A stretch of DNA of 64,000 nt from Nitrosospira multiformis (lineage in GTDB: Bacteria > Pseudomonadota > Gammaproteobacteria > Burkholderiales > Nitrosomonadaceae). Position numbers and translations under genes: made by a program. This document shows, one piece after another, positions 18,452 through 26,798 of the stretch. Every line of letters begins with the position of its first letter. Positions within the stretch are counted from its first letter, which is position 1. The stretch is taken from positions 1 through 64,000 of the forward strand of contig NZ_QAOK01000002.1 in NCBI RefSeq assembly GCF_003050865.1, written 5' to 3'. The notes below the pieces were generated by a model. The model ran no database searches, had not been told where the DNA came from, and was given only the letters and a program-made list of their open reading frames with translations.

Positions 18452-20242
18452 TCAGGCAGGCTTTGAGTTCTCTGATAGACATTCCCTTTTTACTCCCGGC
18501 CAATTTTTATCTTGCTGCACCTGCTGCACCTGCTGCACCTGCTGCACCTGCTGCGAATGAGGTTTTCTCAACCTGTCGAGGACTTGAGCAGTCGGGCCAA
18601 ACAATTGCGCTTTTCCGTCCGCTAACAGCAACAGCTTGGTTGTGGCAGCCAGTATCCTGTTCTTGTGGCTGATTATTACAATGGTTTTACCCTGCTTGCG
18701 CAGATCATCGATTGCCGCGATCAATGCCTGCTCACCCGCTTCGTCAAGGTTCGAGTTGGGTTCATCCAGCATAATCAGGGAGGGGTCACCGTACATTGCC
18801 CGTGCCAGGCCGAGGCGCTGCTTTTGACCACCCGATAATCCTGCTCCGCCGTCTCCAAGGGGGGTGTCGTAACCTTGGGGGAGGCGCAAGACCATTTCAT
18901 GAATTCCCGCGCGCTTCGCTGTCATTACCACGTTTTCTGAATCGACCTCTCCAAAACGGGCGATATTCTCTGCAACCGTTCCCGCAAACAGCTCGATATC
19001 CTGCGGCAGGTAACCGATATGCGGGCCAAGCTCATCCTTGTTCCAGTAATAGACATCTGCCCCATCCAGACGTACTTTACCCATTGCCACTGGCCAGACC
19101 CCCACCAGCAAACGCGCTAGTGTCGATTTTCCCGAACCGCTGGGGCCGATGACTCCCAACACATCACCGGGCGCAATCGTAAGACTCAAGTTTTTAAGAA
19201 CGCTGACTGTAGAACCCGGGGGAGCGGCGGTCACCGCTTCCACCGACACTTTCCCAAGCGGTTTTGGGAGCAACATTCCTGTTTCACGCACGGGATTCGC
19301 TACCAAAAGTTCGTTCAGACGCTGGTAAGCACTTCGCGTGCTACTCCAGCTTCTCCACACACTTATCAGCTGCTCCACCGGGCTCAATGCCCTGCCTAGC
19401 AGGATCATGGCGACAATCATCATTCCGGGCGTAATTTTCCCTTCCAGGACAAGCAGGGCGCCCAGGCCCAATATCAGCGACTGCATCGAAACCCGGACGA
19501 ACTTTGTAATCGAGTTGATCTTTCCCGCCTTTTGGCTGGCTTCCGCTTGCAGTCGCAGGACCCTGTCATTGAATCTTAACCAGCGTGCCATCAGGTCGGG
19601 CAGCATACCCATTGCGGCAATGACTTCCGCATTTCGCAAATTGTTGGTTGCGAGATTGCCTGATGTAATCGCTACCGCATTTGCTTCCTCGAGTGGTTTT
19701 TTGGACAAGACCTGGTTGGCAAAGGCCAAAGCAATGAGCACCGCAGCTCCAGTCAAGGCAAACAAGCCTAGCAGCGGACTAAACAGGAAAATGACAGCGA
19801 GATATATCGGGAACCATGGAACATCAAAAAAAGCAAACAGGCCTTGACCTGTTAAAAACTGACGGAGGGTGGTGAAATCCTGCAGCGCCTGCCCCGCGTT
19901 ACCCCCTGCGCGCTTCAGATTTTGTTCAAACGCAGCCGTATAAATGCGTTTGTTCATCTTCATATCAAGCTGTGCTCCGATCCGGATCAGAACAAAGCTT
20001 CGTACAAGCTCCAGAGCGCCCATGAACAGAAAGGCTCCGAGCGTCATCAGAGTCAGCATCAGCAAAGTCGTTTCGTTCCGGCTTGCCAGAACTCTGTCAT
20101 ACACTTGCAGCATGTACAGGGATGGAACCAGCATCAACAAGTTGATAATGGCGCTGAAGATCCCTATCGTTCTGAATGCCCCCTTGAAGCTTAGAAGGAC
20201 CTGTGCAATTTCTGTTTTGGGAAATTTCAATTTGTAAGCCAC
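18452..20242 (-). CDS. Type I secretion ABC transporter (PrtD-like)
   Basis: A 596-residue fused permease-ATPase. The N-terminal half has six membrane helices; there is no C39 peptidase or C39-like domain, as in PrtD-type transporters. The ATPase has Walker A GPSGSGKSTLARLL, the Q-loop PQDIELFAGTVAEN, signature LSGGQKQRLGLARAM, Walker B LIMLDEPNSNLDE and the switch His in VIISHK. It energises secretion of proteins with an uncleaved C-terminal signal. Oddity: near the C-terminus it carries a repetitive tract of Gln-Gln-Val units encoded by a nine-base repeat, so tract length could vary. It is followed by HlyD and TolC genes. Confidence 0.94.
   Translation of the reverse strand: MAYKLKFPKTEIAQVLLSFKGAFRTIGIFSAIINLLMLVPSLYMLQVYDRVLASRNETTLLMLTLMTLGAFLFMGALELVRSFVLIRIGAQLDMKMNKRIYTAAFEQNLKRAGGNAGQALQDFTTLRQFLTGQGLFAFFDVPWFPIYLAVIFLFSPLLGLFALTGAAVLIALAFANQVLSKKPLEEANAVAITSGNLATNNLRNAEVIAAMGMLPDLMARWLRFNDRVLRLQAEASQKAGKINSITKFVRVSMQSLILGLGALLVLEGKITPGMMIVAMILLGRALSPVEQLISVWRSWSSTRSAYQRLNELLVANPVRETGMLLPKPLGKVSVEAVTAAPPGSTVSVLKNLSLTIAPGDVLGVIGPSGSGKSTLARLLVGVWPVAMGKVRLDGADVYYWNKDELGPHIGYLPQDIELFAGTVAENIARFGEVDSENVVMTAKRAGIHEMVLRLPQGYDTPLGDGGAGLSGGQKQRLGLARAMYGDPSLIMLDEPNSNLDEAGEQALIAAIDDLRKQGKTIVIISHKNRILAATTKLLLLADGKAQLFGPTAQVLDRLRKPHSQQVQQVQQVQQVQQDKNWPGVKRECLSENSKPA
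18513..18555. repeat. Nine-base tandem repeat (CTGCTGCAC) inside the ABC gene
   Basis: Four and a half copies of CTGCTGCAC in phase with codons, encoding Gln-Gln-Val on the minus strand. Because the unit is a multiple of three, slippage would change length without a frameshift. Confidence 0.9.
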
Positions 20243-20315
20243 CTCAGAGCCAGGTCAGGCGCAACTGTATGAGTGGGAACGAACCCTTTGCGGGACCTGA
20301 ATGATTACGGTCTGG

Positions 20316-20370
20316 GGAAGAGGAACCGGCTTCCTCTCCAAAATCTACCAGGTCACGCGGCGTGACCCAG
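20316..20370 (-). terminator. Two stem-loops between RTX cargo and ABC genes
   Basis: GGTCACG-CGG-CGTGACC at 20351-20367 is a perfect seven-pair hairpin right after the RTX stop, and GAGGAA-CCGGC-TTCCTC at 20320-20336 is a second one. No T-run follows either. In the 150-base gap they could partly terminate or stabilise the cargo message, giving more cargo than transporter. That role is inferred. Confidence 0.45.
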
Positions 20371-20391
20371 TAGAAGATGAGTTATCAGCGG

Positions 20392-21222
20392 TTAAGCGAT
20401 AACATCCAGGCTTGGATCAAATTCTGAGGCGCCGATCAGGGCGATCTGAAGGTCCGCGCCTCCGTACACATCGGCAGTCAATATGCCTGAGGAGGGGTTA
20501 TACGATAACTGGCTCGAACTGAAACTTTGATTGCCAGTCGCCCACCAGTTTACGTCTGCATCGATTGCGGAAAGATCAATCGCATCCCCTTCCCACCATT
20601 TGAAGTCGGAGATGGTATCGATTGCTCCCCAGGCTGGACTCTCAGTTACCGAGTTGAAGACGAACGTGTCAGCTCCAGTGCCGCCGGTAAGAAAATCCAT
20701 TCCGGCTCCACCGATGAGTGTATCGTTACCGGCTCCACCATCGAGGCTATCGTTACCACCCCAGCCGTACAACTGGTCGTTGCCGCCATATCCATAGAGA
20801 GAGTTGGAGTAACCATTGCCGGAGATAAAATTACCGAGGTTGTTGCCGTCCCCAAAATAGGCAGTACCGGTAAGGCTCAGGTTCTCGACATTGGCGGGCA
20901 GCCATTTGTAACTGGTGCTGACCGAGCTGTAGACATGGTCAACGCCCTGGTTGTAGTACTCGATTACTTTGTCTGTCGTCGTATTCACGTAGTACACGTC
21001 GTGGCCAGTCCCACCGTACATTGAATCCGTACCTGTTCCACCGTCCAGCGTATCGTTACCAGAGTATGCATAGATGGTGTCATTTCCCCCGTAACCATAG
21101 ATATAGTCGCTGCTGCTTGTACCTATCAATGATGGAAAGAATTTATATTCGGAAAACCATCCGTTCCATGCCCACTGCGACGTGCCGTTATCATGAAATT
21201 GGGTTCCATATATTGCTGCCAT
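20392..21222 (-). CDS. RTX-type calcium-binding secreted protein (T1SS cargo)
   Basis: A 276-residue protein from the ATG at 21222, which has GAGGAG seven bases upstream; a longer frame starts at 21267. Two blocks of glycine-rich RTX nonapeptides (GYGGNDTIYAYSGNDTLDGG, and GYGGNDQLYGWGGNDSLDGG followed by GAGNDTLIGGAGMDFLTGG) would bind calcium. The C-terminal part (GADTFVFNS, then FKWWEGDAIDLSAIDADV and a hydrophobic end LIGASEFDPSLDVIA) resembles the serralysin C-terminal module and its uncleaved secretion signal. No HExxH or other catalytic domain is present; the N-terminal 40 residues are aromatic-rich. It is the first gene of the secretion operon and the obvious substrate. Function outside the cell unknown. 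Confidence 0.9.
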   Translation of the reverse strand: MAAIYGTQFHDNGTSQWAWNGWFSEYKFFPSLIGTSSSDYIYGYGGNDTIYAYSGNDTLDGGTGTDSMYGGTGHDVYYVNTTTDKVIEYYNQGVDHVYSSVSTSYKWLPANVENLSLTGTAYFGDGNNLGNFISGNGYSNSLYGYGGNDQLYGWGGNDSLDGGAGNDTLIGGAGMDFLTGGTGADTFVFNSVTESPAWGAIDTISDFKWWEGDAIDLSAIDADVNWWATGNQSFSSSQLSYNPSSGILTADVYGGADLQIALIGASEFDPSLDVIA

Positions 21223-21302
21223 GACATTCTCCTCAGTAGAAGTTAAAGACAAGCGTGTAGTTACCACGCAAGTAGAGAGTAATTGTGTCCAGTAGAATAA
21301 TC

Positions 21303-21318
21303 TGTGAGAAAAATCACA
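21303..21318. promoter_or_regulatory. Crp/Fnr-type operator upstream of the RTX gene
   Basis: TGTGA-GAAAAA-TCACA is an exact match to the Crp half-site consensus with a six-base spacer, 81 bases before the RTX start. With a Crp/Fnr regulator gene at the other end of the operon, direct regulation is a reasonable inference. Confidence 0.65.
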
Positions 21319-21731
21319 GGATGGTCATGGCTTCACGCAGACTCCCTCTCACTGCTCTCTGCACAGGCATGCCCTAATCTTTCGATTGTCAGGCGTCAAA
21401 CCGGGAGGGTTCTGGAAAGTATTACGGAGATTTTTTGCACGTCGGACCAGGAATGGCGCTTCACCTGAGTAGATAAGGAGGTGGAAAACCGGCTGTGCCG
21501 CATACGGGGCGACTTCCAGGATTTGTACCTGTCAGAAGCTTATCTCAAATGTCTCCTCAGCTTGACAACAGCCATCTGTTAACATATTCTTCACAAAAAC
21601 ATAACAAAAAAATCACAAAACTGAGAGAAAGACGGAATCGATCCGTTATATGACTAAAGCTGAGCTGCCGCTGCAAAGCGGTTTCGTCGTTTCTAAGACT
21701 GAATAATTGAATACCTTCTTTGAGGAAAAAA

Positions 21732-21842
21732 ATGGTTGAATTGATTGAGTTTTTGAAGCCTGCTCTTTTTGGAGCCCCGTTGATGACCGTGCTTTACGGA
21801 ATCAGGCAGATATGGGAGGAGGGTCCGGATCAGTCTAGCTGA
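21732..21842 (+). CDS. Small ORF (36 residues)
   Basis: MVELIEFLKPALFGAPLM, then TVLYGIRQIWEEGPDQSS. The ATG follows TGAGGAAAAAA, a fair ribosome site, and the product would be a short amphipathic or membrane-associated peptide. It lies alone in a 950-base gap. Unrecognised; could be genuine or chance. Confidence 0.35.
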   Translation: MVELIEFLKPALFGAPLMTVLYGIRQIWEEGPDQSS

Positions 21843-21947
21843 GTAGATATTCGAGAAGGTATGCACGCCCCCTCGCAGGAGGCATATTCTTGGTGATGCC
21901 AGTCGAGTATGTCTGCCCGCCTGTATCTGTCGCTTTATGCTGTCCCC

Positions 21948-21983
21948 GAGCCTGGAGTTCAAATCTCCTTCAAATCCAGGCTC
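21948..21983. repeat. Inverted repeat with tRNA T-arm-like centre
   Basis: GAGCCTGGA and TCCAGGCTC form a perfect nine-pair stem around 18 bases. Inside, GGAG-TTCAAAT-CTCC has the geometry of a tRNA T-arm, but no other tRNA arm could be assembled. It may be a hairpin terminator or a tRNA fragment. Confidence 0.35.
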
Positions 21984-22171
21984 CTCTGATTTTCAATCCT
22001 GAAAACAGGGAAAACGATATCCGGGATAGAAATGAAATCCGTCCAATTTTTCCCTGCATTTTGCAACTGTCGATCAACAGTCACCATTGGAATGCCGGGT
22101 CTGACCTGCTGATTACCTGATGATTGAGGGAAGGACTTCAACAGAAGCCCTTCAAGCTGAAAACCCGGCGT

Positions 22172-22555
22172 TCAGACTGCTGCTTCGGCTGGTGGAGTGC
22201 CAAGTACGCTTTTCCCAGTCGGCTCTGTCATATCGGCAATGATGGCAGCTGGTGCGTTTTTCTTGACTGATTCTATTCCGCCATCCCGCGCTTTTTCCGT
22301 CTCATAGGATTCGCTGGTGCCAATCACCTGATTGTTGCCTGATTTGAGATTGAACCTGTATTTGCCGCTTTCAGTGATTTTCCGTTCATACCGGGAGTCG
22401 TCCGGCGCATTTTTTCGGACAGACTCCACTCCATTCATGCATCCCGCTCTGGCCTTGTAGCCTTCACTGGCAAGAATGGTTTGTCCATTGGTGGCTTTCA
22501 ATCTGAACCTAAACTCACCTGCCTTATCTTTATAAATCTCGAATTTTGCAGCCAT
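22172..22555 (-). CDS. YegP-like DUF1508 protein
   Basis: A 127-residue protein with two tandem DUF1508 modules. Module 1: KFEIYKDKAGEFRFRLKATN, GQTILASEGY, GVESVRKNA. Module 2: ESGKYRFNLKSGNNQVIGTSES, GIESVKKNA. Each has the family order of a Tyr/Phe-Arg-Phe strand, an Asn-Gly/Asn-Asn turn, a (S)E-Y segment and an I/V-E-S-V-(R/K)-K-N-A end. The role of this small soluble family is not established. The C-terminal 20 residues beyond module 2 are extra. RBS GAAAGGAAA lies before the ATG. Confidence 0.93.
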   Translation of the reverse strand: MAAKFEIYKDKAGEFRFRLKATNGQTILASEGYKARAGCMNGVESVRKNAPDDSRYERKITESGKYRFNLKSGNNQVIGTSESYETEKARDGGIESVKKNAPAAIIADMTEPTGKSVLGTPPAEAAV

Positions 22556-22735
22556 GAAATTTCCTTTCGTATTATGTGAGACCCGTACTAGCCCTTGATC
22601 CTTTCCATCCTTTTGGATAGAGACAGCATTCGTACGTTTTGCGATGCTGCTGCTGCATAGTTTAACGCAGAGCAGGAGTCAGGGTTGACCTGCTATATAT
22701 CGCAGGTTGGGTCCTGGCATGCAATTGCAGCAGCA

Positions 22736-22861
22736 ATGGCAACGGATAATGCCACTGACAACGCTGGGCGTGTGGTGCGCAAGTTTGATCCTTTCGATCC
22801 CGCTTATCGCAAGATCGCACGATTCGGTTCCATCAGTGCCCATAAAAAGACTCCGGTATGA
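22736..22861 (+). CDS. Possible small ORF (41 residues)
   Basis: MATDNATDNAGRVVRKFDPF, then DPAYRKIARFGSISAHKKTP and V before TGA. The composition looks protein-like, but the ribosome site is weak and a second frame overlaps it fully. It may be the tail of a decayed gene, since the frame stays open for 20 codons before the ATG. Confidence 0.25.
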   Translation: MATDNATDNAGRVVRKFDPFDPAYRKIARFGSISAHKKTPV

Positions 22862-22913
22862 ATAACGCTGGAGCAGAAGGGGCGCGGAGAGATCGCTGGT
22901 GCCTTCTTTTCCC

Positions 22914-23774
22914 TCATATCACATTCAGAGGTATCTTCAGGTATGCAACGCCGTTGTCTTCCGGCGGAGGCATTTCTCCCGCGCGTATGTTCACTTGAAT
23001 CGAGGGCAGCAGCAGGACAGGCGCTCCCAGGGTTTTGTCCCGCGCGGTGCGCATTGCGACAAAGTCGTCTTCGGTAATACCGTCGTGCACGTGGATGTTG
23101 CCCGCCCGCTGATCGGCAACGATGCATTCCCACTGAGGCTGCCGGGTAGCAGGCGGATAGTCATGGCACATGAACAGCCGTGTTTGGGGCGGATTGGCGA
23201 GCAGCCGTTTTATCGAGCGGAACAGCTGCCGGGCATCCCCGCCCGGGAAGTCGGCGCGCGCCGTGCCCAGGTCGGGCATGAACATCGTGTCGCCGATGAA
23301 AACGGCATCGTCGAACTGATACGACAGGTCGGCAGGCGTGTGGCCGGGCGTAAAAACTGCTTTAGCGGTCAGTTTGCCTACCGTGAAGATTTCCCCGTCC
23401 GCAAATACATGATTGAAATGCCTGCCATCGGGAACGAACTCTGCTCCCAGATTGAACATCTTCTTGAAGATTTGCTGCACGGTTGAGATCTGCGGGCCTA
23501 TACCCGTCTTTCCGTCCAGGCGTTCCTTGAGATAACTGGCCGCCGTCAGGTGATCGGCGTGCACGTGCGTTTCGAGTATCCATTCCACCTTCAGTTTCTT
23601 CGCTTCGACAAACGCAATCAGCTTGTCTGCGAAAGCACCGGTTGTTCTGCCAGCCTTGGGATCGTAGTCCAGCACGGGGTCGATGATCGCGCATGATCCA
23701 CCCGGCTCATCGTAAACCACATAGCTGATCGTGGCGGTCACAGATTCGAAAAAGGCTTCGATACGGGGCTTCAT
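22914..23774 (-). CDS. ETHE1-like persulfide dioxygenase (MBL fold)
   Basis: A 286-residue metallo-beta-lactamase-fold enzyme of the ETHE1/Blh persulfide dioxygenase group, which oxidises glutathione persulfide to sulfite. Metal-site motifs: THVHADHLTAA (HxHxDH), GHTPADLSY, GDTMFMPDLGTARADFPGG and CHDYPP. Only the single iron set (two His, one Asp) characteristic of the family is needed, and the ARADFPGG motif separates it from glyoxalase II. It is divergent from the YeeE/YedE genes and shares with them an AT-rich palindrome. The neighbouring sulfide:quinone reductase would make its substrate. Confidence 0.92.
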   Translation of the reverse strand: MKPRIEAFFESVTATISYVVYDEPGGSCAIIDPVLDYDPKAGRTTGAFADKLIAFVEAKKLKVEWILETHVHADHLTAASYLKERLDGKTGIGPQISTVQQIFKKMFNLGAEFVPDGRHFNHVFADGEIFTVGKLTAKAVFTPGHTPADLSYQFDDAVFIGDTMFMPDLGTARADFPGGDARQLFRSIKRLLANPPQTRLFMCHDYPPATRQPQWECIVADQRAGNIHVHDGITEDDFVAMRTARDKTLGAPVLLLPSIQVNIRAGEMPPPEDNGVAYLKIPLNVI

Positions 23775-23830
23775 GTCAGTTGTCTCCAGGGTTCGGTGTA
23801 GATCCTATTATTAAATCATGCATAATATAC

Positions 23831-23867
23831 TTGACTAGAATATATAATAATATATATTATACGTCAA
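23831..23867. promoter_or_regulatory. Palindrome in the pdo/yeeE divergent promoter (SqrR/BigR operator candidate)
   Basis: TTGAC and GTCAA enclose an AT-only core made of AATATATAATAATATATATT, itself nearly palindromic. BigR/SqrR repressors bind AT-rich dyads in front of such sulfur genes, and an SqrR-like gene lies at 25023. The binding assignment is inferred. Confidence 0.6.
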
Positions 23868-23951
23868 TAGAATGATTTTCACGTCTCGGTGTCAAAGCGG
23901 CAATGAGATAGAAGCATGAATATTTGAGGGAGCGATGGAGGAGGATTCGGC

Positions 23952-24392
23952 ATGTTGATCGACTGGAATGCATTTACGCCCTGGGCCTCATTGGCAGGGG
24001 GTGCACTGATCGGCGCGGCTGCCACGTCGCTGATACTGTTCAATGGGCGCATTGCCGGCATTTCCGGCATCGTCGGGGGGCTGCTCAGCCTGAAAAAAGG
24101 AGACATGGGTTGGCGCCTTGCATTTGTCGGTGGTTTGATCGCGGCGCCTCTCATCTGGCAACTGTTTGCAAGTCTGCCGGCAATCAGGATCGACGGCAGT
24201 TTTTTGATGATGGCGCTCGCCGGCCTGATCGTGGGCATCGGTACGCGCTACGGTTCCGGTTGCACCAGCGGACATGGAGTCTGCGGCATTTCCCGCCGGT
24301 CCCCGCGTTCGATGGTGGCGACCTTGCTTTTCATGATGATGGGCTTCGTCACGGTTTATGTCATCCGTCACGTTTTTCAGATAGCGGGTTGA
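23952..24392 (+). CDS. YeeE/YedE-family sulfur transporter, subunit 1
   Basis: A 146-residue membrane protein, the first half of a split YeeE/YedE transporter. It has four hydrophobic segments and the family's Cys-containing signature [19 protein letters not shown] near residues 97-115; Cys residues there take part in thiosulfate conduction in YeeE. The second half is encoded 12 bases downstream. With a persulfide dioxygenase, SQR and SqrR around it, it probably moves thiosulfate or another sulfur species across the inner membrane. The start ATG lies after GGAGGAGG. Confidence 0.92.
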   Translation: MLIDWNAFTPWASLAGGALIGAAATSLILFNGRIAGISGIVGGLLSLKKGDMGWRLAFVGGLIAAPLIWQLFASLPAIRIDGSFLMMALAGLIVGIGTRYGSGCTSGHGVCGISRRSPRSMVATLLFMMMGFVTVYVIRHVFQIAG

Positions 24393-24404
24393 GAGGAGGT
24401 TTGC

Positions 24405-24890
24405 ATGGTCAATGTGATTGCATTGGTTTCGGGCCTGATCTTCGGGCTGGGCCTGATCCTCGGGGGAATGGCAAATCCCGCCAAAGTTCTGGCTTTTCTT
24501 GATCTGACCGGTGAATGGGATCCTTCGCTGGCCTTCGTCATGGCGGGCGCGATCGCAGTGGGATCGGTGGCCTTTGCCCTGGCGGGAAAGCTGAAGAAGA
24601 GTTATCTGGGAGCGCCGATGAGCTTGCCCGCCTCGCGCACCATCGATAAAAGGCTGGTTCTGGGTGCGCTGGCGTTCGGCATTGGCTGGGGGATTGCGGG
24701 AATATGTCCGGGCCCTGCTCTCGTCCTGCTGGGCGCGGGTAGCGCAAAGGGCGTGGTGTTTGTAGCGGCGATGCTCCTGGGGATGGGAGTTTTCGAAATC
24801 CTGGAGCGGCGGCGCAGTAACCCCGAGGTTCAACGGAAACCGAATGCGGACCGGAAGGCGGGCGAGCAGATAGCCCTTCAGGATCATTGA
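24405..24890 (+). CDS. YeeE/YedE-family sulfur transporter, subunit 2 (DUF6691-like)
   Basis: A 161-residue membrane protein forming the other half of the transporter. It has LGLILGGMANPAKVLAFLDL and GIGWGIAGICPGPALVLLGAG, the second Cys-containing signature of this family. Four membrane segments are visible and the C-terminal tail is hydrophilic and basic. It is preceded by GAGAGGAGG and follows subunit 1 by 12 bases, so the two are co-translated. Confidence 0.92.
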   Translation: MVNVIALVSGLIFGLGLILGGMANPAKVLAFLDLTGEWDPSLAFVMAGAIAVGSVAFALAGKLKKSYLGAPMSLPASRTIDKRLVLGALAFGIGWGIAGICPGPALVLLGAGSAKGVVFVAAMLLGMGVFEILERRRSNPEVQRKPNADRKAGEQIALQDH

Positions 24891-25022
24891 AGAATCCTAT
24901 GGGTCTTTGTCGGACTCGGTGCGACTTGCGACAGGCTCTCTCTCGCTTGCGGGAGAGGGAAGGCCAAAGCGGGCTAAAAGGGGCTAAAAGGGAAGGCCTC
25001 AAAAAGGGAATGGGAGAGCAGA

Positions 25023-25418
25023 TTGAAGCTGGAAAAGGATCTTCATAAGGATTTTCAGATTTCTGAAATGCGGGACTCGGCATCGAAAGCGTGCACGATG
25101 CTCAGAACGCTGGCGAACGAGGATCGGTTGCTCATTCTGTGCCAGCTCATCGATGGCCCAAGAACCGTGGGTGAGCTCGAATCCTTGCTGGGCATCCGCC
25201 AGCCCACACTCTCGCAGCAGTTGACCGTGCTGCGTCAGGAAAGCCTGGTTTCCACCGAGCGGAACGGCAAGTACATCATCTACAGCCTGGCGAGCAGCGA
25301 GGTTGTCCAGATCATGCAGACGTTGTACCGGCTGTATTGCGGGACAAAGGGCGTGGAAAGCGGGGAAGACAGCGGCAGCAATCTGCCGACAAGAGGAAAG
25401 TACCGGCAGGCGCGATGA
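25023..25418 (+). CDS. ArsR-family persulfide-responsive repressor (SqrR/BigR-like)
   Basis: A 131-residue winged-helix repressor. After the DNA-binding core (GELESLLGIRQPTLSQQLTVLR) comes the wing NGKYIIYSL. Cysteines are at about 24 (KACTML), 40 (LLILCQLI) and 106 (RLYCGTK). The latter two occupy the positions of SqrR Cys41 and Cys107, which form a polysulfide bridge when reactive sulfur species appear and so release DNA; ArsR/SmtB metal-site His/Cys clusters are absent. It starts with a TTG at 25023 after GGGAGAGC, or an internal ATG 16 codons later. It lies between the transporter and SQR genes, so it probably controls the whole module. Confidence 0.9.
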   Translation: MKLEKDLHKDFQISEMRDSASKACTMLRTLANEDRLLILCQLIDGPRTVGELESLLGIRQPTLSQQLTVLRQESLVSTERNGKYIIYSLASSEVVQIMQTLYRLYCGTKGVESGEDSGSNLPTRGKYRQAR

Positions 25419-25516
25419 CAATTGTCCCGCCGGCGAATGGATGGGTTGTTCAGGATATTTTTGAGTCTCGAATCATTCAAGTCAGGCAAACCGATCATTA
25501 ATCCGGAGGATTAAGT

Positions 25517-26794
25517 ATGCAGCCAAGTATACGGCAAGAGACGGCGCAACCGGTGGATGCAGCATGCAACTGGAGCGATGCGTTCGATGTTGTCATAATC
25601 GGTGGAGGATCGGCGGGAATCGGCGTGACCGCAAGTCTTCTTCGCAGACGTCCGTCGCTGCGCATCGCGATCATCGAGCCCAGCGACAGGCATTACTATC
25701 AGCCAGCCTGGACACTGGTCGGCGGAGGCGTTTTCGACGTTACCAAGACGGTACAGCCGATGGCTGACGTTATCCCGGAGAAGGCGCAGTGGGTTCGCGG
25801 CGTCGCCAGGCGGGTGGATGCCGTGGGCAATTTTGTGGAACTGGAGGACGGCCGCCAGGTTGGCTACCAACAGCTTATCGTATGCCCAGGGCTTCGTCTG
25901 GCGTGGGAGCGGATAGAAGGCCTGGAAGAGACGCTGGGCAAAAATGGCGTAACGTCCAATTACCGTTTTGATCTGGCACCCTATACCTGGTCACTGGTGC
26001 AAGAGCTCAAGGGCGGCAAGGCGCTTTTTACCCAGCCTCCCATGCCCATCAAGTGTGCCGGCGCCCCGCAGAAGGCGATGTATTTGTCATGCGACGAGTG
26101 GCTGCGCGCAGGCAGGCTGAACGATATCGAGGTCGAGTTCAATACCTGCGCACCGGTGCTTTTTGGCGTATCCGCCTTCGTCCCGCCGTTGATGGAATAC
26201 GTGAAGCGCTATGATGCTGACCTGGTATTCAATTCAAATCTCGTCAGGGTCGACGGCGAAAACAGGGTGGCCTATTTCGATGTGAAGCATGCCAGCGGGG
26301 AAGTCGAGCGGGTGGCAAAACCCTTTGACATGCTGCATGTCGCTCCGCCTCAGGTTGCACCGGCTTTTATTGCCGAGAGTTCGCTTGCGGACGCCGCCGG
26401 ATGGTGCGAAGTGGATCATACAACGCTCCAGCATCCCCGGTACCCGAATATTTTCGGTCTGGGCGACGCCTGCTCCTCTCCCAATGCCAAAACCGCAGCG
26501 GCGGTCAGGAAGCAGATTGTCGTGGTCGCGGAAAATCTGCTGGCGGCGCGAGAACACCGGGAATTCAAGACTTTCTATGACGGTTACGGTTCCTGTCCGT
26601 TGACGGTGGAGAGAGGCAAGGTCATTCTTGCGGAATTCGGGTTTGGCGGAAAACTGCTGCCGACCTTCAAGCTTGATCCGACCGTGCCGCGTTTCCTGGC
26701 CTGGCTGCTCAAGGCGCGATTTCTCCCCTGGTTTTACTGGCACGGCTTCCTCAAGGGCCGTGAATGGCTCGCGGGGCCGGGCGTGGCGGACTGA
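25517..26794 (+). CDS. sqr: Sulfide:quinone reductase, type II
   Basis: A 425-residue FAD flavoprotein that oxidises sulfide to zero-valent sulfur and passes electrons to quinone at the inner membrane. The FAD fold starts VVIIGGGSAGIGVTASLLRR. Two conserved catalytic cysteines are visible: PIKCAGAPQKAMYL in the middle (the KCAGAPQK signature of the mitochondrial SQOR class) and YGSCPLT near 360. The C-terminal part (FLPWFYWHGFLKGREWL) is aromatic and would sit at the membrane. RBS CCGGAGGA before ATG. Downstream is the TauE-type permease after four bases. Type II enzymes usually act with sulfite, thiol or GSH as acceptor, which fits the adjacent persulfide dioxygenase. Confidence 0.95.
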   Translation: MQPSIRQETAQPVDAACNWSDAFDVVIIGGGSAGIGVTASLLRRRPSLRIAIIEPSDRHYYQPAWTLVGGGVFDVTKTVQPMADVIPEKAQWVRGVARRVDAVGNFVELEDGRQVGYQQLIVCPGLRLAWERIEGLEETLGKNGVTSNYRFDLAPYTWSLVQELKGGKALFTQPPMPIKCAGAPQKAMYLSCDEWLRAGRLNDIEVEFNTCAPVLFGVSAFVPPLMEYVKRYDADLVFNSNLVRVDGENRVAYFDVKHASGEVERVAKPFDMLHVAPPQVAPAFIAESSLADAAGWCEVDHTTLQHPRYPNIFGLGDACSSPNAKTAAAVRKQIVVVAENLLAAREHREFKTFYDGYGSCPLTVERGKVILAEFGFGGKLLPTFKLDPTVPRFLAWLLKARFLPWFYWHGFLKGREWLAGPGVAD

Positions 26795-26798
26795 TCGT

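Noticed and set aside
21948-21983. A complete tRNA
   Set aside because: Only a T-arm-like hairpin could be built; acceptor, D and anticodon arms are missing.
23988-24887. A 299-codon minus-strand frame opposite the YeeE/YedE genes
   Set aside because: Low-complexity Arg/His/Gln composition typical of the reverse of membrane-protein genes.
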